Shown: piece after piece, positions 18,184 to 26,632 of the stretch
Numbering within the stretch: position 1 is the stretch's first letter
How the letters are laid out: every line of letters starts with the position of its first letter
Assembly: GCF_028308085.1 (NCBI RefSeq)
Contig: NZ_JAQMFS010000055.1
Location: 1 to 64,000 of the forward strand
Origin: Gemella haemolysans
GTDB taxonomy: Bacteria > Bacillota > Bacilli > Staphylococcales > Gemellaceae
Reading direction: 5' to 3'
Length of the DNA: 64,000 nt
Position numbers and translations under genes: made by a program
The notes under the pieces: generated by a model
The model's database searches: none
What the model was told of the DNA's origin: nothing
The model's input: only the letters and a program-made list of their open reading frames with translations

Positions 18184-19416
18184 TTGTTTAACTTTAAATG
18201 AATACAACAAAACTATAATTAATAATAGTAATAAACTATATAATGCAAATGATGCACTAATAGCGTTAGCGAAAAATAATATTACTGTTGTTCCTATTGG
18301 TACTGAAATAGTAATAACAGTACTAAAAATACTATATATTGACGTTTGTTTTTCCTCAGGAACTGATTGTAAAATCAATGCATCTAGTTTTGGATTCGAT
18401 ATTCCTGCAAAATAACCTATTATCACAGTTAAAATAATAAGTATAAATTTATTTTGTAGTATCAATAGATTTCCTACATACATAATGAATAAAATTATTT
18501 CTAATATAGCATTATTTTTCAAACTCATATTCTTATAAAAACTAATTTGGTAGACTCCTCCGATAATTGTACTAACTACTTCCACTATTTCTAATAAAGT
18601 AATAGTATAGGCTACATTCCCAAATAGTAAGGTCTCATTTTTTACTAAAATTACTAGAAGTAAAGCGAACATCGCAGATGAGTAAAAGTTCATCCCTAAA
18701 AATAGTATAACAAAATTATAAATTTTCTTTATCTCACGAAGTATTTTAAAGTTTTCAATAGTATCCTTTAAAAATCTTTTAGTGCTTACCTTCTCTTTAT
18801 TATTAATTTTAAAACTGCCAATCTCTGCTTTCATCGCATTTTTATATTTTGCCAGTATTAAAAATGCTATCAAGAATAACGCTGCATTCAGCAATCCAAA
18901 ATATGAGTAATTGTAACTTAAAAACCCTAAAACGAATACTCCAACAGCCTTTCCACCAAGTGAGATTGTATTGTTTATAGAACTAATAAATGCTAATGCT
19001 TCACTTAGTTGTTCTTTACGTACTAATCTAGTATTAATCGACATTGATAAATAGCCATTATAACCACCTAAAATATCTGCAACTACATTTACAAATACTA
19101 ATACAATAAAAATCCACCATTGAACTCCATAAATGCACACGAAAGCGAATAATGAAAATAATAAAAACTGATAAAATCTTGTAGATAATATTCTGTTGTA
19201 CTTATCTTTTGTCTGATCTGCAAAATATCCTAAGATAAATGAAATAATATAAGGCAATGTCGTAGCTATCGAAACTATACTTACGGCTAATTCTGGATTC
19301 GGTAAATTTGTCGCATAAATAATAAATGCAATATCAAATAGCGTTCTACCAGCATTCCCAAACGCCGATGAAATAGTGAATAACCTATAGAGTTTATTTT
19401 TCAAGAAAATATTCAT
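18181..19416 (-). CDS. MFS transporter, substrate unknown
   Basis: A 411-aa polytopic protein with about 12 helices in two halves joined by a basic loop near residue 205 (KINNKEKVSTKRFLKDTIENF). Helix 2-3 carries GYFADQTKDKYNRI, a cytoplasmic A-motif variant, typical of the MFS/enterobactin-exporter-like group with SVPEEKQTSIYS in the second half. SD AGGAGG before the start. Probably a drug or metabolite exporter; single gene sharing the adhE terminator. Confidence 0.72.
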   Translation of the reverse strand: MNIFLKNKLYRLFTISSAFGNAGRTLFDIAFIIYATNLPNPELAVSIVSIATTLPYIISFILGYFADQTKDKYNRILSTRFYQFLLFSLFAFVCIYGVQWWIFIVLVFVNVVADILGGYNGYLSMSINTRLVRKEQLSEALAFISSINNTISLGGKAVGVFVLGFLSYNYSYFGLLNAALFLIAFLILAKYKNAMKAEIGSFKINNKEKVSTKRFLKDTIENFKILREIKKIYNFVILFLGMNFYSSAMFALLLVILVKNETLLFGNVAYTITLLEIVEVVSTIIGGVYQISFYKNMSLKNNAILEIILFIMYVGNLLILQNKFILIILTVIIGYFAGISNPKLDALILQSVPEEKQTSIYSIFSTVITISVPIGTTVILFFANAISASFALYSLLLLLIIVLLYSFKVKQ

Positions 19417-19523
19417 CGAATACCACCTCCTATATTATTTTATATTTTACAATCAAACTGTAAAGTTTTCAATAACCAAAATACACTCAATATATTCCCC
19501 ACATATTCCCTACATTACAAAAT

Positions 19524-19588
19524 AAAAAAAGAGCAACTAAATGAAATCCTAATTCCCATGAACTCAAATTCGTCTTAGTTACTCTTTA
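19524..19588 (-). terminator. Terminator of the folP-helicase operon
   Basis: Minus-strand stem AAAGAGTAACTAA / TTAGTTGCTCTTT followed by TTTTATTTT. Confidence 0.75.
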
Positions 19589-19600
19589 ATCTATTATATT

Positions 19601-22414
19601 TTATATTCTATCCCTCGTGAAATATTCGTACATATCTTCTCGAATTGGAGTCTGTATTTTATAGAAAAATTGAATTACAGTATCTCCGCTTCTTTCTCTA
19701 GCTACTAATTTAGGTTCGCCTGTCGTCTTCATCTCACCTAGGAAATAAAATATTCGTGCTCCGTCTTTATCATCTTTATTTTTCCTCATAAATAGATAGA
19801 TTTTCGTTTCATTATTATAGAAATAGTCGCACTCTTTCGATTCTAAATTCCTTCTCGGCTTCGACATCGAAGTAAAACCATTATCAGGTAAAAATCCATG
19901 TGTATAATCTCGATTAAATGAATTTTCATCAATATCGTAATTAATAAACACTGGCAAAGTCTTCGTTCTTTCATCGTATTTATAACCACCTATAGCGAGT
20001 GGCACATAGTTTATTCCCCATGAGAATAATTTACAAATATCTTCGAAACTATATTTCTCATACAATACAAAATTAGTATCTTTGTATAAATTATCTTTAT
20101 AATATTTATTATATCTGTAAATTCCATAGTCTACCAAATCTTGTAATAATTCCCTAAAAATCTCTGATCGTAGCTGTTCTTCGAATTCTTTAGACATTCT
20201 TATCTCAGCAACATTCTCATCTAAAAATATACAATCATGAAACTTCTTCTTGGTAACACTGCTAGTTACGAAGTTGTTAGTAAGTATCTTCCTACTAACA
20301 TCCAACTCATAATCTGCGATAAATTTATTATAATCTTTCAACATAATTTCTTCAAAAGCTGTAAGAATATTACGCTTCTTCTCATCTAATAACAAACGTA
20401 GAATTACAAGTTCTTCTATCTTTTTACTTAAGATTAAATTAGTAGAAACAAAATTTAGCATATTCTCTGCAGTCTTTGTCAGTTTTCCACTATATTTAAA
20501 CTGTTTTTCCTTCTTAGATAAGAATGAATAATAACTTCCAGCTACCTCGAAAATTTTTCTAACATCAATAGCGTCATAGTTTTCAAAATCTGAATAAGTA
20601 GGTATTCTTCCAAGTTTATTTTTTAACTTATTATATTCATCAGTAACAAATAGCCACGTATTTAACTTCACATTGTCTATCGCGCTATAAATTCTTTGTT
20701 TAGAGATTTCATCAAAATGAATAGTCGATGTTCCAGGAATATACCTAGTCCCCTGAGATAAAAACTTCCTTACAGTATCTTTATCATAACTATTGTCTCC
20801 AGATAGAGCCACAGGAATTAAAAAGTTATTTTTATAATTGGCTATAAAATCTATTATTACAACAAACTCCTTATTCGCAGATTTTCGCAAACCACGACCT
20901 AGCTGTTGAATAAAGATAATAGAACTTTGCGTAGGTCTTAACATAATAACCTGATTAACCTCAGGAATATCTACACCTTCATTGAAAATATCTACGGTAA
21001 ATATATAGTCTAACATATCGCCATCATTCGCAACTAACTTAGCAATCTCTTGTTCACGACGCTCCTGACTATCTTCACCTGTTAAGCTAGTAGTATTATA
21101 ACCACGCCTATTAAATTCTTCACTAAGTACCTTAGCTTCTTGTTTTGACGAACAGAAAACTAAACCTTTCACCCTATCTCCTGAATAACCATAATAATTA
21201 ATTTTACTTATAATATGCTCTATGCGTTCGCTAGACACTAGATTTGAAAAATCACTCAGTTCATCAATAACCTTACCCTCAACTTCTAGATCACTAATAC
21301 CAAAGTAATGAAACGGACATAATAGTGAATTTTCCATCGCTTCTTTTAAGCGAACTTCATAAACGATATTATTGTTAAACAATTCATAAATATTAAAACT
21401 ATCCGTTCTATCAGGGCTTGCCGTCATCCCTAGATAAAATGTCGGTTTTAAATAATCCATCAATCTAAGATAACTGTCAGCTCCTGCCCTATGCACCTCA
21501 TCTATTATAATTTCATCAAAATGAGTATTATTAAAACTCTTAAAAACATCTTCTTTAGACATAGTTTGAACAGTAGAAAAAATAAAATCCGCTTCTATAT
21601 TTTTCTCTTTACCTGTAAGTAAACCATAGCTACGACTAGTTTCAAAAATAGTCTTAAATGTCTCCAGCGCCTGACGAGCAATCTGTTCTCTATGGACTAT
21701 AAACAACAATCTCTTAGCACCTATACTCTTCATCGCAAAAGCAGCCGCAAATGTCTTACCTGTTCCTGTCGCAGAAATAAGAAGACCCTTGTTATCTTGA
21801 TTACGAAGTTTTTCGAAATTTTCTATAAAACTCCTTTGCATCTTATTCGGTTTAATTTCCTCGGAAATAATTTTCTTAGTAACAGTCTCAATCTGATTAC
21901 TAGCGAATTCCTCAACATACTTATCTTTTATTTCAGAGTAAGACTTGGCTTTCTTCCATAAGCTATTAAACTCATATAGAATATTATCCGTTAGAACCCT
22001 ATCACCCTCAACAAAAGTATTCCATTCTTTATTTATCGTAAGTGCAGCACTCGTTAAGTTCGAACTTCCCATCAGTACTTTCCATGAATCACCATATCTA
22101 AATAAATAACCTTTAGTATGGAAGCCGTGTTTATTTTCTACACAATCATAAACCTTTAGAGAGATATTTTTAAAATTAGACAATTTCTCTAACACTTTAG
22201 GAGTATTAAAATATAAATAATTCGTCGTTAAAATCTTTCCACGAATGTTTTTTTCTTCTAAATTCTTCAAAGTCTGAAGTAAACTAGTTAAACCACTTTC
22301 TGAAATAAATGCCACGCTGAAAATAAATTCATCGCAAATTTCTAATTCACTCTCAAGCGTACTAAGAACTTTCATCGCTTCTAGATGATTATTATAAATA
22401 AATGTATTCTTCAT
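19601..22414 (-). CDS. PLD-like nuclease / superfamily 2 helicase / DUF3427 protein
   Basis: A 937-aa three-part protein. Residues 1 to about 170 form a phospholipase-D-like domain with HTKGYLF and GSSNLTSAAL (HxK plus downstream N/S). A superfamily 2 helicase follows, with Walker A SATGTGKT (near 214), IIDEVHRAG (near 297), MTASPDRTD and QQLGRGLRKS (near 510). The last third, about 560-937, matches the DUF3427 module that usually follows such helicases (FSWGINYVPLAIGGYKYD, KDKDGARIFYFLGE-type motif). The combination is widespread and suspected of restricting or repairing foreign DNA. It starts 20 bases after folP with a strong SD, so it shares the folP transcript; this is odd company for a defence gene. 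Its cellular role is not established here. Confidence 0.8.
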   Translation of the reverse strand: MKNTFIYNNHLEAMKVLSTLESELEICDEFIFSVAFISESGLTSLLQTLKNLEEKNIRGKILTTNYLYFNTPKVLEKLSNFKNISLKVYDCVENKHGFHTKGYLFRYGDSWKVLMGSSNLTSAALTINKEWNTFVEGDRVLTDNILYEFNSLWKKAKSYSEIKDKYVEEFASNQIETVTKKIISEEIKPNKMQRSFIENFEKLRNQDNKGLLISATGTGKTFAAAFAMKSIGAKRLLFIVHREQIARQALETFKTIFETSRSYGLLTGKEKNIEADFIFSTVQTMSKEDVFKSFNNTHFDEIIIDEVHRAGADSYLRLMDYLKPTFYLGMTASPDRTDSFNIYELFNNNIVYEVRLKEAMENSLLCPFHYFGISDLEVEGKVIDELSDFSNLVSSERIEHIISKINYYGYSGDRVKGLVFCSSKQEAKVLSEEFNRRGYNTTSLTGEDSQERREQEIAKLVANDGDMLDYIFTVDIFNEGVDIPEVNQVIMLRPTQSSIIFIQQLGRGLRKSANKEFVVIIDFIANYKNNFLIPVALSGDNSYDKDTVRKFLSQGTRYIPGTSTIHFDEISKQRIYSAIDNVKLNTWLFVTDEYNKLKNKLGRIPTYSDFENYDAIDVRKIFEVAGSYYSFLSKKEKQFKYSGKLTKTAENMLNFVSTNLILSKKIEELVILRLLLDEKKRNILTAFEEIMLKDYNKFIADYELDVSRKILTNNFVTSSVTKKKFHDCIFLDENVAEIRMSKEFEEQLRSEIFRELLQDLVDYGIYRYNKYYKDNLYKDTNFVLYEKYSFEDICKLFSWGINYVPLAIGGYKYDERTKTLPVFINYDIDENSFNRDYTHGFLPDNGFTSMSKPRRNLESKECDYFYNNETKIYLFMRKNKDDKDGARIFYFLGEMKTTGEPKLVARERSGDTVIQFFYKIQTPIREDMYEYFTRDRI

Positions 22415-22434
22415 TTCAACCTCCTTCTGTTAGA

Positions 22435-23238
22435 TTAGCCATTAATTATTTCATATGTTATTAGAGCTTCTTTCATAACTTTTACATTATGAACTCGTAC
22501 CATTCTAGCTCCTCGTTTCACCGCTTCTAATGATAAAGTAGCACTTACTATATCTCTATCTTTCGGATTACTATTACCACCTAATACATAATCTGTAGTT
22601 CTCTTTCTACTTACCGCATATAAGATTTCACAACCTAATGAATTAAGTAATTCTAGTTTTCGTGTAATTTCTAAGTTAGCTTCTGCAGTTTTACCAAATC
22701 CCATCCCAGGATCAACAATTATGTTTTCTTTCTTCACACCAGCATTTAGACAAATATCCACACTCTCGCCCAGTTCACGTACAACTTGCTCAATCTCATG
22801 CCCTTCTTCTACACCACCATTGTGCATGATGAAGATTGGAATGTCATACTTAGCAGCAACTTCAGCCATAGTACTTCCTTTGGCACCATTTACATCATTT
22901 AGTACATCTACTCCAGCTTCAATCATGTATTCAGCTACATTAGGTTTATACGTATCGACACTAAAACACACATCAGGGAATGTTTTTCTTAAAGTTGGAA
23001 ATACACTTTGTAATCTAGCAAATTCGTCTTCCTCGCTAACTACAGTAGAACCTGGACCAGTCGATTCAGCACCGATATCAATAATATCCGCACCTTCAGC
23101 TACCATCTTACGAACACCTTCTATCGCAGCTTCCACATCATAAAAATCGCCTCCATCCGAAAAAGAATCCGGAGTAAAGTTCAATATTCCCATAATTAAA
23201 TATTTTTTTTCATTTAGCAATTTTTTTAATTTATTCAT
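22435..23238 (-). CDS. folP: Dihydropteroate synthase
   Basis: A 267-aa DHPS that condenses p-aminobenzoate with the pterin diphosphate in folate synthesis; the sulfonamide target. Motifs: MGILNFTPDSFSDGG (near 17-31), DIGAESTGPGS, FSVDTYKP, DPGMGFGKT (pterin and phosphate binding) and SRKR (near 211-214). Start chosen at 23238 behind AAGGTGAT. No folK, folB or folE is adjacent; folC lies 4 kb away on the other strand. The next gene downstream is the PLD-helicase. Confidence 0.95.
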   Translation of the reverse strand: MNKLKKLLNEKKYLIMGILNFTPDSFSDGGDFYDVEAAIEGVRKMVAEGADIIDIGAESTGPGSTVVSEEDEFARLQSVFPTLRKTFPDVCFSVDTYKPNVAEYMIEAGVDVLNDVNGAKGSTMAEVAAKYDIPIFIMHNGGVEEGHEIEQVVRELGESVDICLNAGVKKENIIVDPGMGFGKTAEANLEITRKLELLNSLGCEILYAVSRKRTTDYVLGGNSNPKDRDIVSATLSLEAVKRGARMVRVHNVKVMKEALITYEIING

Positions 23239-23303
23239 TCTATCACCTTATCATTTTATTTTGCATACCTTACTATTATATCATGTGACTATGGGGTTTG
23301 CAG

Positions 23304-23349
23304 TAAAAAAAGAAGCAACCCTAAAATTATGATTTTAGAATTACTTCTC
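23304..23349 (-). terminator. Terminator of the MATE gene
   Basis: Minus-strand 17-pair stem from AGAAGTAATTCTAAAAT to ATTTTAGGGTTGCTTCT (three G-U pairs) followed by T7. Confidence 0.8.
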
Positions 23350-23382
23350 TATTTTGTTAATTGGGTGTGACTTCCCAACTTT

Positions 23383-24735
23383 CTATTCACTCTTTTTCTT
23401 CAATGAACGAATGACGGGTTCTTTCCTAAATGCATAATATAATTGAGCTGCCATTACGACCCATAGAATAGGTTCTACAAATATTACTCCTATATATCCT
23501 ACACTTGGAATAATAAATATTACAAATAATATTTTCCCTAGCATTTCTATAATACTTGAAACTAGTGGCATCATCTTTTGTCCTAATCCTTGCAGAGCAT
23601 TTCTCAATACTAAAAGTATTGCTAAAAATGGATAAAATACAGAACTAATCTTAAGATATAGCGAAGCTTGGTAAATTAGTTCTTCATCATTACTTCCCGT
23701 GATAAGTTCATTTAAATATGGACTTGCAAAAAATAGCGTAATACAGATGAAGACTGACCAAATTATCGTAACAAGCGCACCCTTACGTAATCCTTCAACT
23801 ATACGACTATACTGTCTTGCTCCGAAGTTTTGCGATGTAAAAGTCGTTATGGTCGCACTCATAGATCCTACTGGAAGTAGTGAGAACATCATTATTCTTC
23901 TAGCACTCGTCTGAGCACTGATAATTACTGGACCTAAGGCATTAATCGATGTTTGTAAGATTACTGTACCAATTGAAACAACAGAAAACATAAGTCCCAT
24001 TGCTAACCCTTGACTAAATAAATCAGAATAAAGTTTTTTATTCCATGTAAAATGTTTTTTTGTTGGAATTAGAAATGGTGTTTTTTTACGAATATAGTTA
24101 AAGCATAATACTGCAGAAATACCTTGTGAAATAATAGTTGCAACTCCAGCCGAACGTACACCCATATGTAGATATGCTATAAAATATATATCTAATACAG
24201 TGTTAATAATTGCTGAGAAAATTAAGAAATATAATGCAGCCTTACTATCTCCAACTGCTCGAAGTAATCCCGCACACAAATTATACGCAAGAGTAACACC
24301 TACAAATACTACTATAAGATAACTATATTCATAAGACTGATCAATGATATTACTTGGTGTTCCTAGTAATTTCAGTAATGGATATAAAGTAAAATTACCT
24401 AATACTGCAATCACAATACTCAATACCCCGCCTATTACAAATGTGGCAGCTACAGCACTTTTTAACTTTTCATAATTTCCTGCACCGTAATGACGAGCAA
24501 TAACTATACCCATACCATTTCCTATACCTAATGCAAAACCAACTACAAGCTCAAATATCGCAGCAGTAGCTCCAACAGCAGCAAGGGATTCTTCTCCAAG
24601 GAATCTACCAACAATCATAATATCTACCGTATTATAGAGTTGCTGAAAAATATTTGCTATCATAATTGGTATCGCAAAAGCAATCATCGCCCGTAAAATC
24701 GGACCTTCTAATAAATTAACTGATGTTTTTTTCAT
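23383..24735 (-). CDS. MATE-family efflux transporter
   Basis: A 450-aa MATE exporter, driven by Na+ or H+ and usually moving cationic drugs. It opens with the family pattern LLEGPILRAMIAFAIPIM and has QQLYNTVDIMIVGRFLG in helices 1-2, about 12 helices in all, with the mirrored half from about residue 235. No ribosome-binding site precedes the ATG. A consensus extended -10 (TGCTATAAT) ends only seven bases before the start codon, so the mRNA may be leaderless. Confidence 0.88.
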   Translation of the reverse strand: MKKTSVNLLEGPILRAMIAFAIPIMIANIFQQLYNTVDIMIVGRFLGEESLAAVGATAAIFELVVGFALGIGNGMGIVIARHYGAGNYEKLKSAVAATFVIGGVLSIVIAVLGNFTLYPLLKLLGTPSNIIDQSYEYSYLIVVFVGVTLAYNLCAGLLRAVGDSKAALYFLIFSAIINTVLDIYFIAYLHMGVRSAGVATIISQGISAVLCFNYIRKKTPFLIPTKKHFTWNKKLYSDLFSQGLAMGLMFSVVSIGTVILQTSINALGPVIISAQTSARRIMMFSLLPVGSMSATITTFTSQNFGARQYSRIVEGLRKGALVTIIWSVFICITLFFASPYLNELITGSNDEELIYQASLYLKISSVFYPFLAILLVLRNALQGLGQKMMPLVSSIIEMLGKILFVIFIIPSVGYIGVIFVEPILWVVMAAQLYYAFRKEPVIRSLKKKSE

Positions 24736-24742
24736 AAATAAT

Positions 24743-24770
24743 ATTATAGCACTTTGAAATAAAGTTTCAA
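24743..24770 (-). promoter_or_regulatory. Extended -10 promoter of the MATE gene
   Basis: Minus strand TTGAAA (24765-24770), 16-base spacer ending in TGC, TATAAT (24743-24748). Transcription should begin at or within two bases of the ATG at 24735. Confidence 0.65.
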
Positions 24771-24796
24771 GAAAAAATCCGAAAACTATTCTGAAA

Positions 24797-24946
24797 ATGG
24801 AGAAAGGCCCATCTTTCGATGGACCATATATTATGAAAAAAAATATTATTGAGTTTTGTTATGTTTATATTATATCTCACTTACCTTATATGAACTTTAG
24901 ACTATAATTAAAATGAAATTAAAGTTGAAAAATTTTGAAAATAATA
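24797..24946. repeat. 157-bp element Y, copy 1
   Basis: It begins ATGGAGAAAGGCCCATCTTT and ends in TTGAAAAATTTTGAAAATAA, immediately before the stop of the GNAT gene. It contains the imperfect hairpin GGCCCATC-TTTC-GATGGACC and, at 24833-24907 on the plus strand, an intact 24-codon ORF (MKKNIIEFCYVYIISHLPYM plus NFRL). Other copies are at 25724 and 26827-27290. Confidence 0.9.
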
Positions 24947-24947
24947 A

Positions 24948-25403
24948 TTATCTAGTTCTTTTCATAATATACTTCAAATTTGGACATTCTATCACTTTAT
25001 CAATTTTAAAACCTAATTTCTCATACAGGTTCTTAGCGATTATATTAGAATCAAATACTGTTAAAGTTATACTATCAATATTTTCATCTTCAAAAATACG
25101 CTGAACAAATGATCCTAATGCATTCTTTCCAAGACCTTGCCCTACTTTTTGTGGATTTAAAATAAATCTCCCTAAATGCACATTATCTCCCTCGATTTTT
25201 ATAATTTGTATTATCCCAAGAAATTCTTCTTCATGAAAAATAGAAAATATATTCTCTAATTTCTGTATCTTATTTAAATTTAAAGGATAAGAAACCTTTG
25301 ATCCCATCCATTGCTTTTGAAATTCTTCACCTTTCTCATTCGACCATTCACAGATCACTAGAGAATTGTTTTTGCTTATATCTTTTTCAAATCTAATATC
25401 CAT
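24948..25403 (-). CDS. GNAT-family N-acetyltransferase
   Basis: A 151-aa single-domain GNAT. The acetyl-CoA pyrophosphate-binding loop is VGQGLGKNAL (near residues 89-98), preceded by the strand VHLGRFILNP and followed by ITLTVFDSNIIAKNLYEKLGF, the usual fourth-motif sequence. SD AAGGTG lies before the ATG. The acceptor is unknown: it could be a metabolite, a drug or an aminoacyl-tRNA. The gene lies between copies Y1 and X1 of two repeat families, and X1 places a promoter, hairpin repeats and a terminator about 180 bases upstream. The surroundings are more AT-rich than flanking housekeeping genes. Confidence 0.8.
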   Translation of the reverse strand: MDIRFEKDISKNNSLVICEWSNEKGEEFQKQWMGSKVSYPLNLNKIQKLENIFSIFHEEEFLGIIQIIKIEGDNVHLGRFILNPQKVGQGLGKNALGSFVQRIFEDENIDSITLTVFDSNIIAKNLYEKLGFKIDKVIECPNLKYIMKRTR

Positions 25404-25578
25404 ATCTACACCTTCGCAAATATCATCTATACTAAATACTTACACACTATTCGATTCTTTATAGAATTATTCTAGCTTAATTTCTAAAAATCTAGATTTT
25501 TCATTTGCTAATCACTTAACAGTATGAACATTCACAAAATTTTTAAAATAGTTATCCTAATTCAATCTATCTAAATAA
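25404..25578. other. AT-rich gap between GNAT start and element X1
   Basis: A 175-base leader-like stretch with a small hairpin (AAAAATCTAGATTTTT near 25484-25502). A separate promoter for the GNAT gene could lie here, but none is clear. Confidence 0.4.
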
Positions 25579-25711
25579 ATTAGACATATCAAATAGATAT
25601 ACCTTTTATTTAACCTTAAATAATAAGGCTTTCTCTTCTTCAAGTATCTCTCCTTAATCAATAAGGCTCTTAATACACCCTAATAATATCTTAAAAATTA
25701 TTACTTGTCAA
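25579..25711 (-). ncRNA. Element X1: promoter, two 38-nt hairpin repeats and terminator
   Basis: Read on the minus strand: TTGACA (25706-25711), 17-base spacer, TATTAT (25683-25688); two hairpins CCTTA-loop-TAAGG at 25652-25666 and 25614-25628, spaced exactly 38 bases; then a terminator hairpin AGGTATATC / GATATGTCT (25582-25604) with an AATTTATTT tail. Compared with X2 the hairpin stems are unchanged while loops differ, and the terminator stem differs only by changes that keep pairing as G-U. The predicted RNA is about 100 nt. It resembles a type III antitoxin RNA or an attenuated leader. Confidence 0.6.
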
Positions 25712-25723
25712 ATCTCCATAAAA

Positions 25724-25860
25724 ATGGAGAAAGGCCCATCTTTCGATGAGCCGTATATTATGAAAAAAAATATTATTAAGTTTTGTTATGTTTATATTAT
25801 ATCCCACTTACCTTACGTGAACTTTAGACTATAATTAAAATGAAACTAAAGTTGAAAAAA
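25724..25860. repeat. 157-bp element Y, copy 2 (3' end shortened)
   Basis: Same sequence as Y1 with few changes, starting 13 bases from X1. The 24-codon plus-strand ORF is intact (starts 25760, KFCYVY form). It diverges after GTTGAAAAAATGA, losing the last 20 or so bases. Confidence 0.88.
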
Positions 25861-25922
25861 TGATTATTTTCTGAAAAATATTTTACTTAAAGATTTACTT
25901 TTTATCAAATTTATTTCTTATA

Positions 25923-25950
25923 TTGACAATACTAAAAATGATGGTATATT
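25923..25950 (+). promoter_or_regulatory. Promoter of the 67-aa ORF
   Basis: TTGACA (25923-25928), 16-base spacer, TATATT (25945-25950). The start would be near 25957, leaving a leader of about 13 bases that contains SD GAGGTG. Confidence 0.65.
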
Positions 25951-25969
25951 TTTATAGTGAGGTGATAAT

Positions 25970-26173
25970 ATGCAAAAACACAACATAAAGTATATTACAA
26001 ATAGAATTTTTAAAAAAACATCTAATCATATTCCAGGAAAATTACAATCCCAGACAAATAAAGAACGATTAGAGGCTAAATTTCTACAAGCAGGAATTAA
26101 AGATATCAAAAATAAAAACCTTATTGACGGAGAAATAATTCTCTCAAATCTGGAAAAGAAATATAATATATAG
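25970..26173 (+). CDS. Small basic protein of unknown function, convergent with the MazF-like gene
   Basis: A 67-aa, Lys/Asn-rich, hydrophilic protein (MQKHNIKYITNRIFKKTSNH to SNLEKKYNI) with a good promoter and SD GAGGTGATAAT before the ATG. The second half (NKERLEAKFLQAGIKDIKNKN, then LIDGEIILSNLEKKY) is probably two helices. No family is recognised. It faces the MazF-like toxin gene tail to tail, sharing a bidirectional hairpin, so it could be a partner or antitoxin in an unusual convergent arrangement, or simply an unrelated small gene. Real-gene status is supported by the promoter and SD, not by homology. Confidence 0.6.
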   Translation: MQKHNIKYITNRIFKKTSNHIPGKLQSQTNKERLEAKFLQAGIKDIKNKNLIDGEIILSNLEKKYNI

Positions 26174-26189
26174 ATATAGCATAAAATTA

Positions 26190-26222
26190 AGAGTAACTCA
26201 AATAATTTTTTTGAGTTACTCT
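26190..26222. terminator. Bidirectional hairpin between the 67-aa ORF and the toxin gene
   Basis: Perfect 13-bp stem AGAGTAACTCAAA / TTTGAGTTACTCT with an AT-only loop. The flanking T-runs are modest on both sides. Confidence 0.6.
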
Positions 26223-26268
26223 CTTTAGTCTAAACTAATTAAAAATGAACTGATTATTATTCTTAAAT

Positions 26269-26613
26269 TTATAAATCAAAATAACTTCTAAAAGTATCTT
26301 TTAATTTTATAACATCTGATTCTTCTAAATCATAAATCTTTCTTCCTAAAAATCTACTTTTATGAATTTCTCTTATTTTTCTAATTTTTACAAATGCCTT
26401 CTCATACGTCGGATTTTTTTGATATTTTGTACAATCTATAGTTATTCCACCCCTATATTTCTTGCCTTTTTTCTTACTTGTTATAGGCGCTACAATAAGT
26501 GTATCATCTTTCTTTGACATCTTGCTCATAACAACAGCATAGTGCTTCCCAGAAATTTCCCCACCAATATTTTGTTTGAAATCAATAAGATATACTCCAA
26601 AAATATCAAACAT
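26269..26613 (-). CDS. PemK/MazF-like toxin-family protein
   Basis: A 114-aa protein with the MazF/Kid/PemK barrel pattern: FGVYLIDF at the start, SGKHYAVVMS, LIVAPITSK (the conserved PITS segment) and FVKIRKIREIHKSRF. Such proteins are usually sequence-specific endoribonucleases that cut mRNA. An upstream in-frame ATG at 26646 is rejected because AGAGGTAG lies seven bases before the ATG at 26613. No mazE-like gene precedes it. Instead, within 160 bases upstream are a consensus promoter, two 38-nt hairpin repeats and a terminator (X2), the layout of type III toxin-antitoxin loci, whose toxins share this fold but are usually larger. Toxicity is inferred. Confidence 0.75.
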   Translation of the reverse strand: MFDIFGVYLIDFKQNIGGEISGKHYAVVMSKMSKKDDTLIVAPITSKKKGKKYRGGITIDCTKYQKNPTYEKAFVKIRKIREIHKSRFLGRKIYDLEESDVIKLKDTFRSYFDL

Positions 26614-26632
26614 CACAATACTACCTCTTATC

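Noticed and set aside
24913-25104. 63-aa plus-strand ORF antisense to the GNAT gene
   Set aside because: Runs out of element Y1 into the antisense of the acetyltransferase, which has clear GNAT motifs; no promoter or SD.
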